Assembly (NCBI RefSeq): GCF_019977295.1
Contig: NZ_AP024651.1
Coordinates: 2,914,001 to 2,978,000, forward strand
Origin: Arthrobacter sp. StoSoilB20
GTDB lineage: Bacteria > Actinomycetota > Actinomycetes > Actinomycetales > Micrococcaceae
DNA length: 64,000 nucleotides
Direction of reading: 5' to 3'
In this document: in pieces, positions 19,445 to 26,789 of the stretch
How the letters are laid out: each line of letters begins with the position of its first letter
Numbering within the stretch: position 1 is the first letter of the stretch
Notes under the pieces: generated by a model
Told to the model about the DNA's origin: nothing
The model's database searches: none
Seen by the model: the letters and a program-made list of their open reading frames with translations, nothing else
Program-made: the position numbers and the translations under genes

Positions 19445-19453
19445 TGTGATCAT
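19400..19453 (-). CDS. ilv operon leader peptide
   Basis: Seventeen-codon reading frame [17 protein letters not shown] followed by TAG. Eight of its 17 residues are Ile, Val or Leu, including the run VVVL. Stalling here when these tRNAs are uncharged is the classic sensor of ilv attenuation. GAGGG lies 12 nt before the ATG. The stop falls just before the pairing segments and terminator that precede ilvB. Confidence 0.9.
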   Translation of the reverse strand: MITFVTVGVVVLTKRVA

Positions 19454-19473
19454 GCGTTCAGTGTTCCCTCTAA

Positions 19474-19510
19474 GTGAGATACGTGTCAATTGACCACTAT
19501 CGTATCTCAC
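19474..19510. promoter_or_regulatory. Perfect inverted repeat in the ilvB promoter region
   Basis: GTGAGATACG (19474-19483) and CGTATCTCAC (19501-19510) form a perfect 10-bp inverted repeat with a 17-bp spacer. A minus-strand TTGACA (19489-19484) lies in the spacer and could be the -35 of the ilvB promoter; I cannot fix the -10. The position suits a dimeric regulator; an IclR-type LtbR/NdgR regulator is one guess from related bacteria. Confidence 0.5.
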
Positions 19511-19578
19511 TATTTGGACAGCCATGTCCGCCTGCCGGACTCCGGCGGCCCTGCGGCAGCCGGAGTCCCAGACAGGAA

Positions 19579-21297
19579 TTATCCGCAGTACGCCCCCGTT
19601 GAGGCGCTGTGGACAAGCTTGGCGTACTTGGCAAGGACACCCTTGGTGAACTTCGCCGGCAGCGGCTCCCAGCCCTCCTTGCGGGCTTCGAGCTCCGCCT
19701 CGTCCACCAGGAGGTCGAACGAGCGTGCAGCGATGTCGACGCGGATGCGGTCCCCGTCCTTCACAAAGGCGATGGGACCGCCGTCGACCGCTTCAGGGGC
19801 AACGTGGCCAATGCAGAGTCCGGTTGTGCCGCCGGAGAACCGGCCATCGGTGAGCAGCAGGACATCCTTGCCCAGCCCTGCCCCCTTGATGGCGCCGGTA
19901 ATGGCCAGCATCTCGCGCATGCCGGGGCCGCCCTTGGGGCCTTCGTAGCGGATCACCACCACGTCACCCTTATGGATTTCGCCGTTGTCCAGCGCAGTGA
20001 GGGCGCCTTGTTCACGCTCGAATACGCGGGCGGTGCCTTCGAAGACGTCGGCGTCGAAGCCGGCGCTCTTCACCACTGCGCCTTCAGGTGCCATGGAGCC
20101 GTGGAGGATGGTGATGCCGCCGGTCTTGTGGATGGGGTTGTCCAGCGCCCGGAGGATCTTGCCGTCGAGGTCCGGCGGGTTGATGGAGGCGAGGTTCTCG
20201 GCGAGGGTCTTGCCGGTGACGGTGAGGCAGTCGCCATGCAGCAGGCCGGCGTCGAGCAGTGCCTTCATGATGACGGGAACGCCGCCAATCTTGTCCACAT
20301 CGGTCATGACGTAGCGGCCAAAAGGCTTCAGGTCGCCAAGGTGGGGAATCTTGTCACCGATACGGTTGAAGTCATCAAGGGTCAGCTCGACTTCTGCCTC
20401 GCGGGCAATTGCCAGCAAGTGCAGGACGGCATTGGTGGAACCACCGAAAGCCATGGTTACCGCAATGGCGTTTTCAAAGGCCTTCTTGGTCATGATGTCC
20501 CGGGCTGTGATCCCCAGGCGCAGCAGGTTCACCACCGCTTCCCCGGACTTACGGGCGAAGTCATCACGACGCCGGTCTGCCGAAGGCGGGGCGGCGGAAC
20601 CGGGAAGGGACATCCCCAAGGCTTCGCCGATGCAGGCCATGGTGTTCGCCGTGTACATACCGCCGCAGGCACCTTCGCCCGGGCAAATGGCTTTTTCGAT
20701 CCGGGTGAGGTCTTCCATGCTCATCTTGCCTGCAGCGCAGGCACCGACAGCTTCGAAGGCATCGATGAGGGTGACTTCCTTTTCCGAGCCGTCCTCAAGC
20801 TTGACCCAGCCGGGCATGATGGACCCGGCGTAGAGGAACACCGATGCGAGGTCCAGGCGGGCAGCAGCCATCAGCATTCCGGGAAGTGATTTGTCGCAAC
20901 CGGCCAGCAGGACCGAACCGTCGATCCGTTCGGCCTGCATCACCGTTTCCACGGAGTCGGCAATGACTTCGCGGGAAACCAGAGAGAAGTGCATGCCTTC
21001 ATGCCCCATGGAAATGCCGTCCGAGACGGAAATCGTGCCGAACTGCATGGGAAAGCCCCCACCGGCATGGACGCCTTCCTTGGCGCCTTGTGCAAGCCGG
21101 TTAAGGGAGAGGTTGCAGGGGGTAATTTCATTCCAGGAACTGGCGACGCCGATCTGGGGTTTGGCGAAGTCGTCGTCCCCCATGCCCACTGCACGGAACA
21201 TCCCACGGGCAGGTGCAGCGTGGATGCCGTCAGTGACCACCCGGCTGCGTGGCTTGATATCCGGCGTGGTGTGTGTCGCAATCTCAGTGTCACTCAT
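19579..21297 (-). CDS. ilvD: Dihydroxy-acid dehydratase
   Basis: Fe-S dependent dehydration of 2,3-dihydroxy acids to 2-oxo acids, the third step of valine/isoleucine synthesis. The 572-residue enzyme has cluster-binding cysteine motifs GCDKSLPGM (about 123-131) and [13 protein letters not shown] (about 190-202), and the C-terminal [19 protein letters not shown] signature. Transcribed toward ilvB but separated from it by 295 bp that contain the ilvB promoter and attenuator, so ilvB has its own control. The ATG at 21297 is used; a TTG two codons upstream is possible. Confidence 0.97.
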   Translation of the reverse strand: MSDTEIATHTTPDIKPRSRVVTDGIHAAPARGMFRAVGMGDDDFAKPQIGVASSWNEITPCNLSLNRLAQGAKEGVHAGGGFPMQFGTISVSDGISMGHEGMHFSLVSREVIADSVETVMQAERIDGSVLLAGCDKSLPGMLMAAARLDLASVFLYAGSIMPGWVKLEDGSEKEVTLIDAFEAVGACAAGKMSMEDLTRIEKAICPGEGACGGMYTANTMACIGEALGMSLPGSAAPPSADRRRDDFARKSGEAVVNLLRLGITARDIMTKKAFENAIAVTMAFGGSTNAVLHLLAIAREAEVELTLDDFNRIGDKIPHLGDLKPFGRYVMTDVDKIGGVPVIMKALLDAGLLHGDCLTVTGKTLAENLASINPPDLDGKILRALDNPIHKTGGITILHGSMAPEGAVVKSAGFDADVFEGTARVFEREQGALTALDNGEIHKGDVVVIRYEGPKGGPGMREMLAITGAIKGAGLGKDVLLLTDGRFSGGTTGLCIGHVAPEAVDGGPIAFVKDGDRIRVDIAARSFDLLVDEAELEARKEGWEPLPAKFTKGVLAKYAKLVHSASTGAYCG

Positions 21298-21421
21298 GAC
21301 CAAAGTCTATGGGTACGCAGGCCCGGCCACCGCTGTTCGCTGCCGCGTTAAGCGGGATCGGCCGAATATTGCAGGACACCGGCGCGTTCCCTTGTGGTCC
21401 GGCCCCCGGCTGTCCGGGGGT

Positions 21422-22354
21422 TCAGGTTCGCCCGGGAGCATCCTGGAGCTCCCTGGCGATCGCCGCGGCCTCGTTCCTGAGCATGTCAAGGACCATGGCG
21501 ATTGTGCCCCTGGCTGCAACCTCCTGACGGGACAGGGCAACAATGCTCCTGCTGGCTTTCACGTCAGTCAACGGCCGGAGCACCAGTCCACGCCGGGCAC
21601 TGGCCCGGGCGGTATAGCGCGGCAGGAGGCAGATCCCGTGGCCGGCGACCACCAGCGCTTCCAATACCCGCAGGTCCGGATACCGCTGGCCGCGCCTGGC
21701 TTGACGGCCTGCATGGAGCTCGATCTGGCGAAGGACAGTGTCGAAGGGAAACCCCTCCGGCACGCCGATCCACGGGTAGTCAACCACATCCCCCGGGCTC
21801 AAACGTGCCTTCGCTGCCAGCGGATGTCCGGCGGGCATGGCGACGTCCAGGGCCTCTTCGAGCAGCGGGACAACCGTCGGTCCTTGGCGGGCAAATACGT
21901 CCGGCCCATCCACGCTGTGGGCCAGGACAATGTCGTAGTCCGCCACCAGCGGCGCGAAGTGGGCGGTTCCCGGGTCTTCGAAGTACGCGTCAAAAGTCAG
22001 CCCTTCCACCGCGGATACCCGATGCAGCACCCCGGGCAGGAGCATTTCGGCGGCACTGGGGAAGAAAGCCGCCGAGACACGGGTCTGCCAGCCTTTCCTG
22101 TAGGTGTCGATGGTGGACTCAGCGCGCGCCATTGCAGTGGCTATGTCCGCAGCAGCGGCCGCCATGGCATATCCAGCTTCGGTCAACTGGACGCCCCGGC
22201 CGACTTTTTCCACCAGCACAACACCGATTTCCGCCTGCAGTGTCTTCAATTGCTGCGAGACGGCAGAAGCCGTGACATTCATTGCTTCAGCTGTGGCACC
22301 GACGCTTTGCCGGTCTGCCAACTCGCGCAGAATCTGCAGCCTCTTGAAATCCAT
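21422..22354 (-). CDS. LysR-family transcriptional regulator
   Basis: Regulator of 310 residues. An N-terminal winged helix-turn-helix (about 1-60, SVGATAEAMNVTASAVSQQLKTLQ) precedes a LysR substrate-binding domain (about 88-300). The ligand is not deducible. The gene lies 124 bp after the ilvD start on the same strand, and a sunset-domain membrane protein diverges from it. Its message appears leaderless (TAGGCT box 6 nt before the ATG), which fixes the start. Confidence 0.9.
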   Translation of the reverse strand: MDFKRLQILRELADRQSVGATAEAMNVTASAVSQQLKTLQAEIGVVLVEKVGRGVQLTEAGYAMAAAAADIATAMARAESTIDTYRKGWQTRVSAAFFPSAAEMLLPGVLHRVSAVEGLTFDAYFEDPGTAHFAPLVADYDIVLAHSVDGPDVFARQGPTVVPLLEEALDVAMPAGHPLAAKARLSPGDVVDYPWIGVPEGFPFDTVLRQIELHAGRQARRGQRYPDLRVLEALVVAGHGICLLPRYTARASARRGLVLRPLTDVKASRSIVALSRQEVAARGTIAMVLDMLRNEAAAIARELQDAPGRT

Positions 22355-22366
22355 TCAGCCAGCCTA
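22354..22366 (-). promoter_or_regulatory. -10 box giving a leaderless LysR mRNA
   Basis: Minus-strand TAGGCT (22366-22361), then 6 nt, then the ATG at 22354. The remaining divergent gap up to 22535 shows only a normal ribosome-binding site (AGAAGGG) for the next gene. Confidence 0.55.
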
Positions 22367-22535
22367 GGCGACCCCGGAGGAATTGGCTTTCCAGCCATTT
22401 CCGGCGCCGGAATTATGGCCTGCAGGGGCGGCAAATTTCCATGGAACAGCAGGTCAAACGCTGGACAGCCCATGGGGAGGCACGTAACGTCAGGAACACC
22501 ACGAACTGCACCCCTGTGAGCAGAAGGGCATCCAC

Positions 22536-23702
22536 ATGGACTGGATAATTTGGGTCATTGTCATTGTGTTGGTCGTTGCCATTATTTGGTGGCTATTGAA
22601 CCGCAACAAATCACGTAATTCCTCCTCGACTCAAGCACCCGCGGCAATGGAACCCGCCAACACCGCTTCCCTGCCGGATACGGCCGCAGCAGCGGCGGGA
22701 GTAGCCGGACTTGCCGGCGTCACCAACCTGGGCAAAGCTGCCGCAGAGGGCAGCGGTCCCACCGCCGGGGAGCCATCCGGGGAGCCATTTGAGGACCCGG
22801 CACCTGCAGTGGACGAGTCCCTGGCAGATGAACCTGCCCAGCTCAAAGCGCGCAGGGACCAGGAAGCGGCCGACGCCGCGCTGTCCACTGAGAGTGGCAC
22901 TGTGACTGACGCTGGCGCTGGCCCTGTCACCGACACTGACAGTGACGCTGACGCTGGCGCTGGCGCTGGCGCTGATCGCACCTCCCCCATGGGTGAAGTC
23001 CGGGATTCGCCCGAAGCCATGTCTACGGAACCGCAGCCGGCCGCCACGCCTGGCCTCACTGTGGATGAGCCTGTCATTGCTGCTCCGGTGGTGGAGGAAC
23101 CGGAGGTCGGGGAACCCGTGGTGGCAGAACCAACAGTCAACTCAGACATAGTCGCCGCCGACACAGTCACCAGCGACACGGTCAACAGCGACACAGTCAA
23201 CAGCGGCGCAACGGTGCACTCGGCCGATGCCGGCGACGTTGACGATTGGGATGCCGGCACTGCGGATCGAGCCGGAGCTTCGGAGCCCGCCGGTGCTTCG
23301 GCGCTTCCGGCCAAGGATGAGCCTGCAGGCGAGGATGCCACTGCAGCGACGTCTGAGTCGGCAGACAAGGCCGAGTGGGAAACGTCCTGGACGGACTCGT
23401 CCGGCACCCCTGTCCACCATCACGAATACACGGACGTCCACTCCCCCACCCTGCCGGGCGCCGAGTCCGCAGCAGCGGAGGACCCCGCAACATCGGGTCA
23501 CCTCGCCGCCGACCACCCCTACGGAACAGGCTCCTCCAGCACTCAGGCCGACGCCTACCCCGTGAAGGCCAGCGCAACGGCCATGACGTACTACGACGAA
23601 GACACCGCAGGCTATGAAGAAGTTGCCGCAGACGTGTGGTTCGAATCGGCGGCCCACGCTGAGGCCGCCGGCTTCAGGCCTCCCAGGCGCAGCCGGCACT
23701 GA
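22536..23702 (+). CDS. Membrane-anchored low-complexity protein with C-terminal sunset-like domain
   Basis: Protein of 388 residues. A single N-terminal membrane helix (WIIWVIVIVLVVAIIWWLL, about 3-21) is followed by about 300 residues of acidic Ala/Asp/Glu/Thr/Val low-complexity sequence. This includes short repeats such as SDTVNSDTVNS and a GAGAGAGA run written with repeated GGCGCT codons. The last 60 residues (HPYGTGSS, YPVKASATAMTYYDED, VWFESAAHAEAAGFRPP) match the pattern of the actinobacterial sunset domain found in channel accessory and envelope proteins. It is probably anchored with the domain in the cytoplasm or envelope. Function unknown; AGAAGGG precedes the ATG. Confidence 0.75.
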   Translation: MDWIIWVIVIVLVVAIIWWLLNRNKSRNSSSTQAPAAMEPANTASLPDTAAAAAGVAGLAGVTNLGKAAAEGSGPTAGEPSGEPFEDPAPAVDESLADEPAQLKARRDQEAADAALSTESGTVTDAGAGPVTDTDSDADAGAGAGADRTSPMGEVRDSPEAMSTEPQPAATPGLTVDEPVIAAPVVEEPEVGEPVVAEPTVNSDIVAADTVTSDTVNSDTVNSGATVHSADAGDVDDWDAGTADRAGASEPAGASALPAKDEPAGEDATAATSESADKAEWETSWTDSSGTPVHHHEYTDVHSPTLPGAESAAAEDPATSGHLAADHPYGTGSSSTQADAYPVKASATAMTYYDEDTAGYEEVAADVWFESAAHAEAAGFRPPRRSRH

Positions 23703-23743
23703 AGGGTCTATCCAGCAGGGCTTCTGAGGGTTACAGCGATCTG

Positions 23744-24865
23744 ATGGTGACGTCGATGGGCAGGCACGCACGGGCAGCACGCAGTTTGCGCGCGTTCCTT
23801 CCGGCCTGTGCCATTGCCCTGGTGCTGGCAGGCTGTACGGGCAGCCCGTCAGCGCCAGGAACAGCGGCGACGCCAAACCCAAGCTCCAGCCCCGATGGAC
23901 CCGGGACTCCTGTCGTCACTGAAAAGCTCGACGTCGGGTTGCAGCTGCCGTGGTCGGTGGTGTTCCTCCCGGACGGAACAGCAGTGGTGTCCGAGCGCGA
24001 CTCCGCCCAAGTCAAAGCGATCAGGGACGGGCAGGCCCGTACGGTAGGTGAGGTTCCCGGCGTCGAACCGGGAGGTGAAGGCGGCCTCCTGGGCCTTGCG
24101 TTGTCTCCATCCTTCGGCAGTGACCGCTGGCTGTATGCGTACTTCACCTCCGCCACCGACAACCGGATTGCCAGGATGACCCTGATGCAGGGCCCGGATG
24201 GCTCGTTGTCCCTGGGCGAGCCGGAGGTTGTCTTCTCCGGAATTTCCAAGGCATCCACCCACAACGGCGGCCGGATCCGCTTTGGTCCAGACGGTTTCCT
24301 GTATGCAGGCACGGGGGATTCACAGCGGCGGGAACAGCCCCAGGACATCAACGCTTTGGGCGGCAAGATCCTGCGCCTTACCCCTGATGGGCGGCCTGCC
24401 CCGGGCAATCCCTTCGGCGACAATCCCGTGTTCAGCTACGGGCACAGGAACGTCCAAGGACTGGCATGGGACAACGAGGGCAGGCTATGGGCCAGCGAGT
24501 TCGGACCTGACGTGGATGATGAATTGAACCTGATCACCCCGGGTGGCAACTACGGGTGGCCCACTGTGACCGGAGCTCCGGGCAGGAGCGGCCTGATTGA
24601 TGCCAAGGTGGTGTGGCCTTCAACGTCCGAAGCGTCTCCGAGCGGACTGGAGATTGTTGGCAACGTGGCCTACACAGGTGCCCTTCGTGGCCAACGGCTG
24701 TGGAGCGTGCCGCTCGACGAAGAGACGGCAGGAAAACCTGTGGCTTATTTCACAGGACAATATGGGCGCCTCAGGGATGTTGCCCGGGCCCCCGACGGCA
24801 CCCTGTGGGTGATCAGTAACAACCGGAACCCCGACTTTGCGCTGATTCTGAGGGTCTCGCCCTAG
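23744..24865 (+). CDS. PQQ-dependent sugar dehydrogenase-like lipoprotein
   Basis: Exported lipoprotein of 373 residues with a signal peptide ending in lipobox LAGC (Cys about 30) and a Ser/Pro linker. A six-bladed GSDH-type beta-propeller domain follows (LQLPWSVVFLPDG, EGGLLGLALSP, HNGGRIRFGPDGFLYAGTGD, GHRNVQGLAWD, NYGWP). The family is annotated as soluble glucose/sorbosone dehydrogenase, but many actinobacterial members have no proven activity, so the substrate is uncertain. The catalytic-type histidine in STHNGG is present. The ATG at 23744 lacks a clear Shine-Dalgarno; ATG 23756 is possible. Confidence 0.85.
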   Translation: MVTSMGRHARAARSLRAFLPACAIALVLAGCTGSPSAPGTAATPNPSSSPDGPGTPVVTEKLDVGLQLPWSVVFLPDGTAVVSERDSAQVKAIRDGQARTVGEVPGVEPGGEGGLLGLALSPSFGSDRWLYAYFTSATDNRIARMTLMQGPDGSLSLGEPEVVFSGISKASTHNGGRIRFGPDGFLYAGTGDSQRREQPQDINALGGKILRLTPDGRPAPGNPFGDNPVFSYGHRNVQGLAWDNEGRLWASEFGPDVDDELNLITPGGNYGWPTVTGAPGRSGLIDAKVVWPSTSEASPSGLEIVGNVAYTGALRGQRLWSVPLDEETAGKPVAYFTGQYGRLRDVARAPDGTLWVISNNRNPDFALILRVSP

Positions 24866-24890
24866 CGCCGGCCACCCTGTACGGGTCGAT

Positions 24891-24919
24891 TTCGCAGTTG
24901 GGCGGATCTCGTGTATAGT
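24891..24919 (+). promoter_or_regulatory. Promoter of first tRNA-Lys gene
   Basis: TTCGCA (24891-24896), a 17-bp spacer, then TATAGT (24914-24919) within TCTCGTGTATAGTT. The second tRNA-Lys has the nearly identical TCTCGTGTAGAGTT. Confidence 0.55.
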
Positions 24920-24983
24920 TTCATGTCGTTGCGGAGATCGCCGGGGAAACAAAAGCCCCAAAGGTTGGTCGAATTCAACAGCT

Positions 24984-25059
24984 GCACCTCTAGCTCAACT
25001 GGCAGAGCAATTGACTCTTAATCAATGGGTTCCGGGTTCGAGTCCCGGGGGGTGCACCA
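24984..25059 (+). tRNA. tRNA-Lys(CTT), copy 1
   Basis: Seventy-three bases plus encoded CCA (25057-25059). Acceptor GCACCTC pairs with GGGGTGC; the anticodon stem ATTGA/TCAAT encloses loop CTCTTAA, so the anticodon is CTT. The T-arm is CCGGG-TTCGAGT-CCCGG. It is identical to the second copy 266 bp downstream and has its own promoter and terminator. Confidence 0.97.
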
Positions 25060-25063
25060 AGGA

Positions 25064-25098
25064 AGCCCTGGAGTGATTTTCACTCCAGGGCTTTTTTT
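25064..25098 (+). terminator. Terminator of first tRNA-Lys gene
   Basis: Perfect 12-bp stem (25064-25075 with 25081-25092), 5-nt loop, followed by a T-run. Confidence 0.92.
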
Positions 25099-25160
25099 AT
25101 TTCTCCTTCCACCGTGGAATCACCCCGTCATGGCATGCATCACTCCCCCACTCCTTTTGG

Positions 25161-25189
25161 TTTTGAACAGTCCAAATCTCGTGTAGAGT
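25161..25189 (+). promoter_or_regulatory. Promoter of second tRNA-Lys gene
   Basis: TAGAGT (25184-25189) inside TCTCGTGTAGAGTT, with a TTTTGA -35-like box 17 bp upstream. The leader begins CGTTGCGGAG, as in copy 1. Confidence 0.5.
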
Positions 25190-25249
25190 TATTCCTCGTT
25201 GCGGAGCTCAACGAGGAATGCGAATTCATCGAAGACTTGGTCAACAGCT

Positions 25250-25325
25250 GCACCTCTAGCTCAACTGGCAGAGCAATTGACTCTTAATCAATGGGTTCCG
25301 GGTTCGAGTCCCGGGGGGTGCACCA
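25250..25325 (+). tRNA. tRNA-Lys(CTT), copy 2
   Basis: Identical over its whole length, including encoded CCA, to copy 1. The matching promoter box, the CGTTGCGGAG leader and the shared bases CAACAGCT just before the gene show a local duplication of the transcription unit. Confidence 0.97.
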
Positions 25326-25330
25326 ATAAC

Positions 25331-25370
25331 AAAAAGGCTCCGGATCGTGAAAACGATCCGGAGCCTTTTT
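25331..25370. terminator. Bidirectional terminator between tRNA-Lys and marR
   Basis: Perfect 18-bp stem (25331-25348 with 25353-25370) and GAAA loop, with A5 at one end and T5 at the other. It serves the tRNA on the plus strand and the MarR gene on the minus strand. Confidence 0.93.
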
Positions 25371-25428
25371 GTTTGGCCTGGCCGAGGCGCTCCGGGCAGG
25401 AACGCCTCGGTCTGGGCCTTGGTGTAAG

Positions 25429-25905
25429 TCAGCTCTGTGCTGCGTCAGCTGCGTCAGCTGCGCCTTCGCTGGGTTCCTGCTCGGGAGCAGGCAAACCAGC
25501 CAGCCCCCGGACTACGATCCTCAGCTCCTCACGCAACCGTGCAGTATCAACGGCAACCGGAGACAGGACGTCCTGCTCAAGCTTTACCGCTTCGGCAAGC
25601 GCTGCACTGCCGGCATCCGTAAGGGTCACCACGTGGCTTCTGCGGTCGGAGTCGCTGCGCTGGCGCGTGATGTGCCCGTGCAGCTCCAACCGCGCAAGAG
25701 TGGTACCCATTGTCTGGGCCTTGACCCGCGCAACTTCGGCCAATGCTGCCTGCGTTATTGCACCTTTGGCAGCAAGCACCTGCATGGCTATGACCCCGGC
25801 GTGGGTAAGGCCGATGGACTTCAATTTTTCGTTCCACGAGATTTCCACCAGGCGCGCAGCTGTCGAAAGCAATCGGGTGGTGGGCCATCTCTCCATATCT
25901 GGCAT
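25429..25905 (-). CDS. MarR-family transcriptional regulator
   Basis: Winged-helix regulator of 158 residues. Helix-turn-helix region ITQAALAEVARVKAQTMGTTLARLELHGHI is followed by the wing RQRSDSDRRSHVVTLTD. The C-terminal tail is Ala-rich. Target unknown; the divergent Bcp peroxiredoxin gene starts 85 bp away and is the obvious candidate. The ATG at 25905 is chosen because TATACT lies 6 nt ahead, giving a leaderless mRNA; the frame is open 14 codons further upstream. Confidence 0.88.
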   Translation of the reverse strand: MPDMERWPTTRLLSTAARLVEISWNEKLKSIGLTHAGVIAMQVLAAKGAITQAALAEVARVKAQTMGTTLARLELHGHITRQRSDSDRRSHVVTLTDAGSAALAEAVKLEQDVLSPVAVDTARLREELRIVVRGLAGLPAPEQEPSEGAADAADAAQS

Positions 25906-25917
25906 GCCGACAGTATA
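25905..25917 (-). promoter_or_regulatory. -10 box giving a leaderless marR mRNA
   Basis: Minus-strand TATACT (25917-25912), then 6 nt, then ATG at 25905. It is the closest of the set to the TATAAT consensus. Confidence 0.6.
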
Positions 25918-25990
25918 TGCGCGGACGGGGAGCCAGTGCGGCTTCACCCCACTAAACTGGGAAATCGCGATCCCCAGCTAGGAGCATATT

Positions 25991-26464
25991 GTGGCAGAAC
26001 GACTTATCCCGGGCGACGTCGCCCCGAACTTCTCACTTCTGGATGAAACCGGTAAAAGCGTTGGCTTGGCGGACTTCCGCGGACGCAAAACCATCGTCTA
26101 TTTCTATCCGGCAGCATCAACCCCCGGCTGCACCAAGGAAGCCTGTGACTTCCGCGACACCCTGGCTTCACTGCAGGCTGCAGGCTATGAGGTTGTTGGC
26201 ATCTCTCCCGATCCCGTCAAAGCACTGGCGAAGTTTGCATCCGAAGAACAACTGACCTTCCCGCTCCTCTCGGACGAGGACCATGCTGTGGCTGAGGCCT
26301 ACGGGGCTTGGGGCGAGAAGAAGAACTACGGCAAGACCTACATGGGACTGATCCGGTCCACGGTGGTGGTGGATCCCGAAGGAAAAGTGTCCCTGGCGCA
26401 ATACAACGTGCGTGCAACCGGGCATGTTGCCAAGCTCCGCAGGGACCTCAAGCTGGACAACTAG
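25991..26464 (+). CDS. bcp: Thioredoxin-dependent thiol peroxidase (Bcp/PrxQ)
   Basis: Cytoplasmic atypical 2-Cys peroxiredoxin that reduces hydrogen peroxide and organic hydroperoxides with electrons from thioredoxin. The 157-residue protein has the peroxidatic cysteine C47 in TPGCTKEACDFRD and a resolving cysteine C52 five residues on, the PrxQ pattern. The start is GTG with AGGAG 7 nt upstream. It diverges from marR, which may control it. tRNA-Leu follows. Confidence 0.94.
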   Translation: MAERLIPGDVAPNFSLLDETGKSVGLADFRGRKTIVYFYPAASTPGCTKEACDFRDTLASLQAAGYEVVGISPDPVKALAKFASEEQLTFPLLSDEDHAVAEAYGAWGEKKNYGKTYMGLIRSTVVVDPEGKVSLAQYNVRATGHVAKLRRDLKLDN

Positions 26465-26518
26465 CAGGTACACTGGAGGCCGATGGCGGGCCGCCCCTGG
26501 GGCGCCGGCCATCAGCCG

Positions 26519-26600
26519 GCGCGAGTGGTGAAATTGGCAGACACGCAGGATTTAGGTTCCTGTGCCTTCGGGCGTGGGGGTTCAAGTCCCCCCTTGCGCA
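26519..26600 (+). tRNA. tRNA-Leu(TAG)
   Basis: Class II tRNA of 82 bases without encoded CCA. Acceptor GCGCGAG pairs with CTTGCGC (one G-U), the anticodon stem CAGGA/TCCTG encloses TTTAGGT, so the anticodon is TAG, and a long variable arm (GTGCCTTCGGGCGT region) is present. T-arm GGGGG-TTCAAGT-CCCCC. Confidence 0.95.
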
Positions 26601-26631
26601 CAGCATCAAAGGCAGTGAATGGACCACATAG

Positions 26632-26665
26632 AACACCCCCGATTTTGCAATCGGGGGTGTTTTTT
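26632..26665 (+). terminator. Terminator of tRNA-Leu
   Basis: Perfect 12-bp stem (26632-26643 with 26650-26661), 6-nt loop, followed by T-residues. Confidence 0.92.
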
Positions 26666-26789
26666 CCTCAAGCAGCGGGGACAGCTTCCTGAAAATGCGC
26701 TGGGAAGTGCACTCAGGAGGTTCAACTAGACTGGAATGCGGTCTGGCAAAGCCGGCCACAGCACTTCCGACCGGCTTGAGGGGACAAGA

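Noticed and set aside
22913..22980. Frameshift or assembly error in the repeated GGCGCT run
   Set aside because: The frame stays open through to a sensible C-terminal domain, so the run is a real in-frame repeat.
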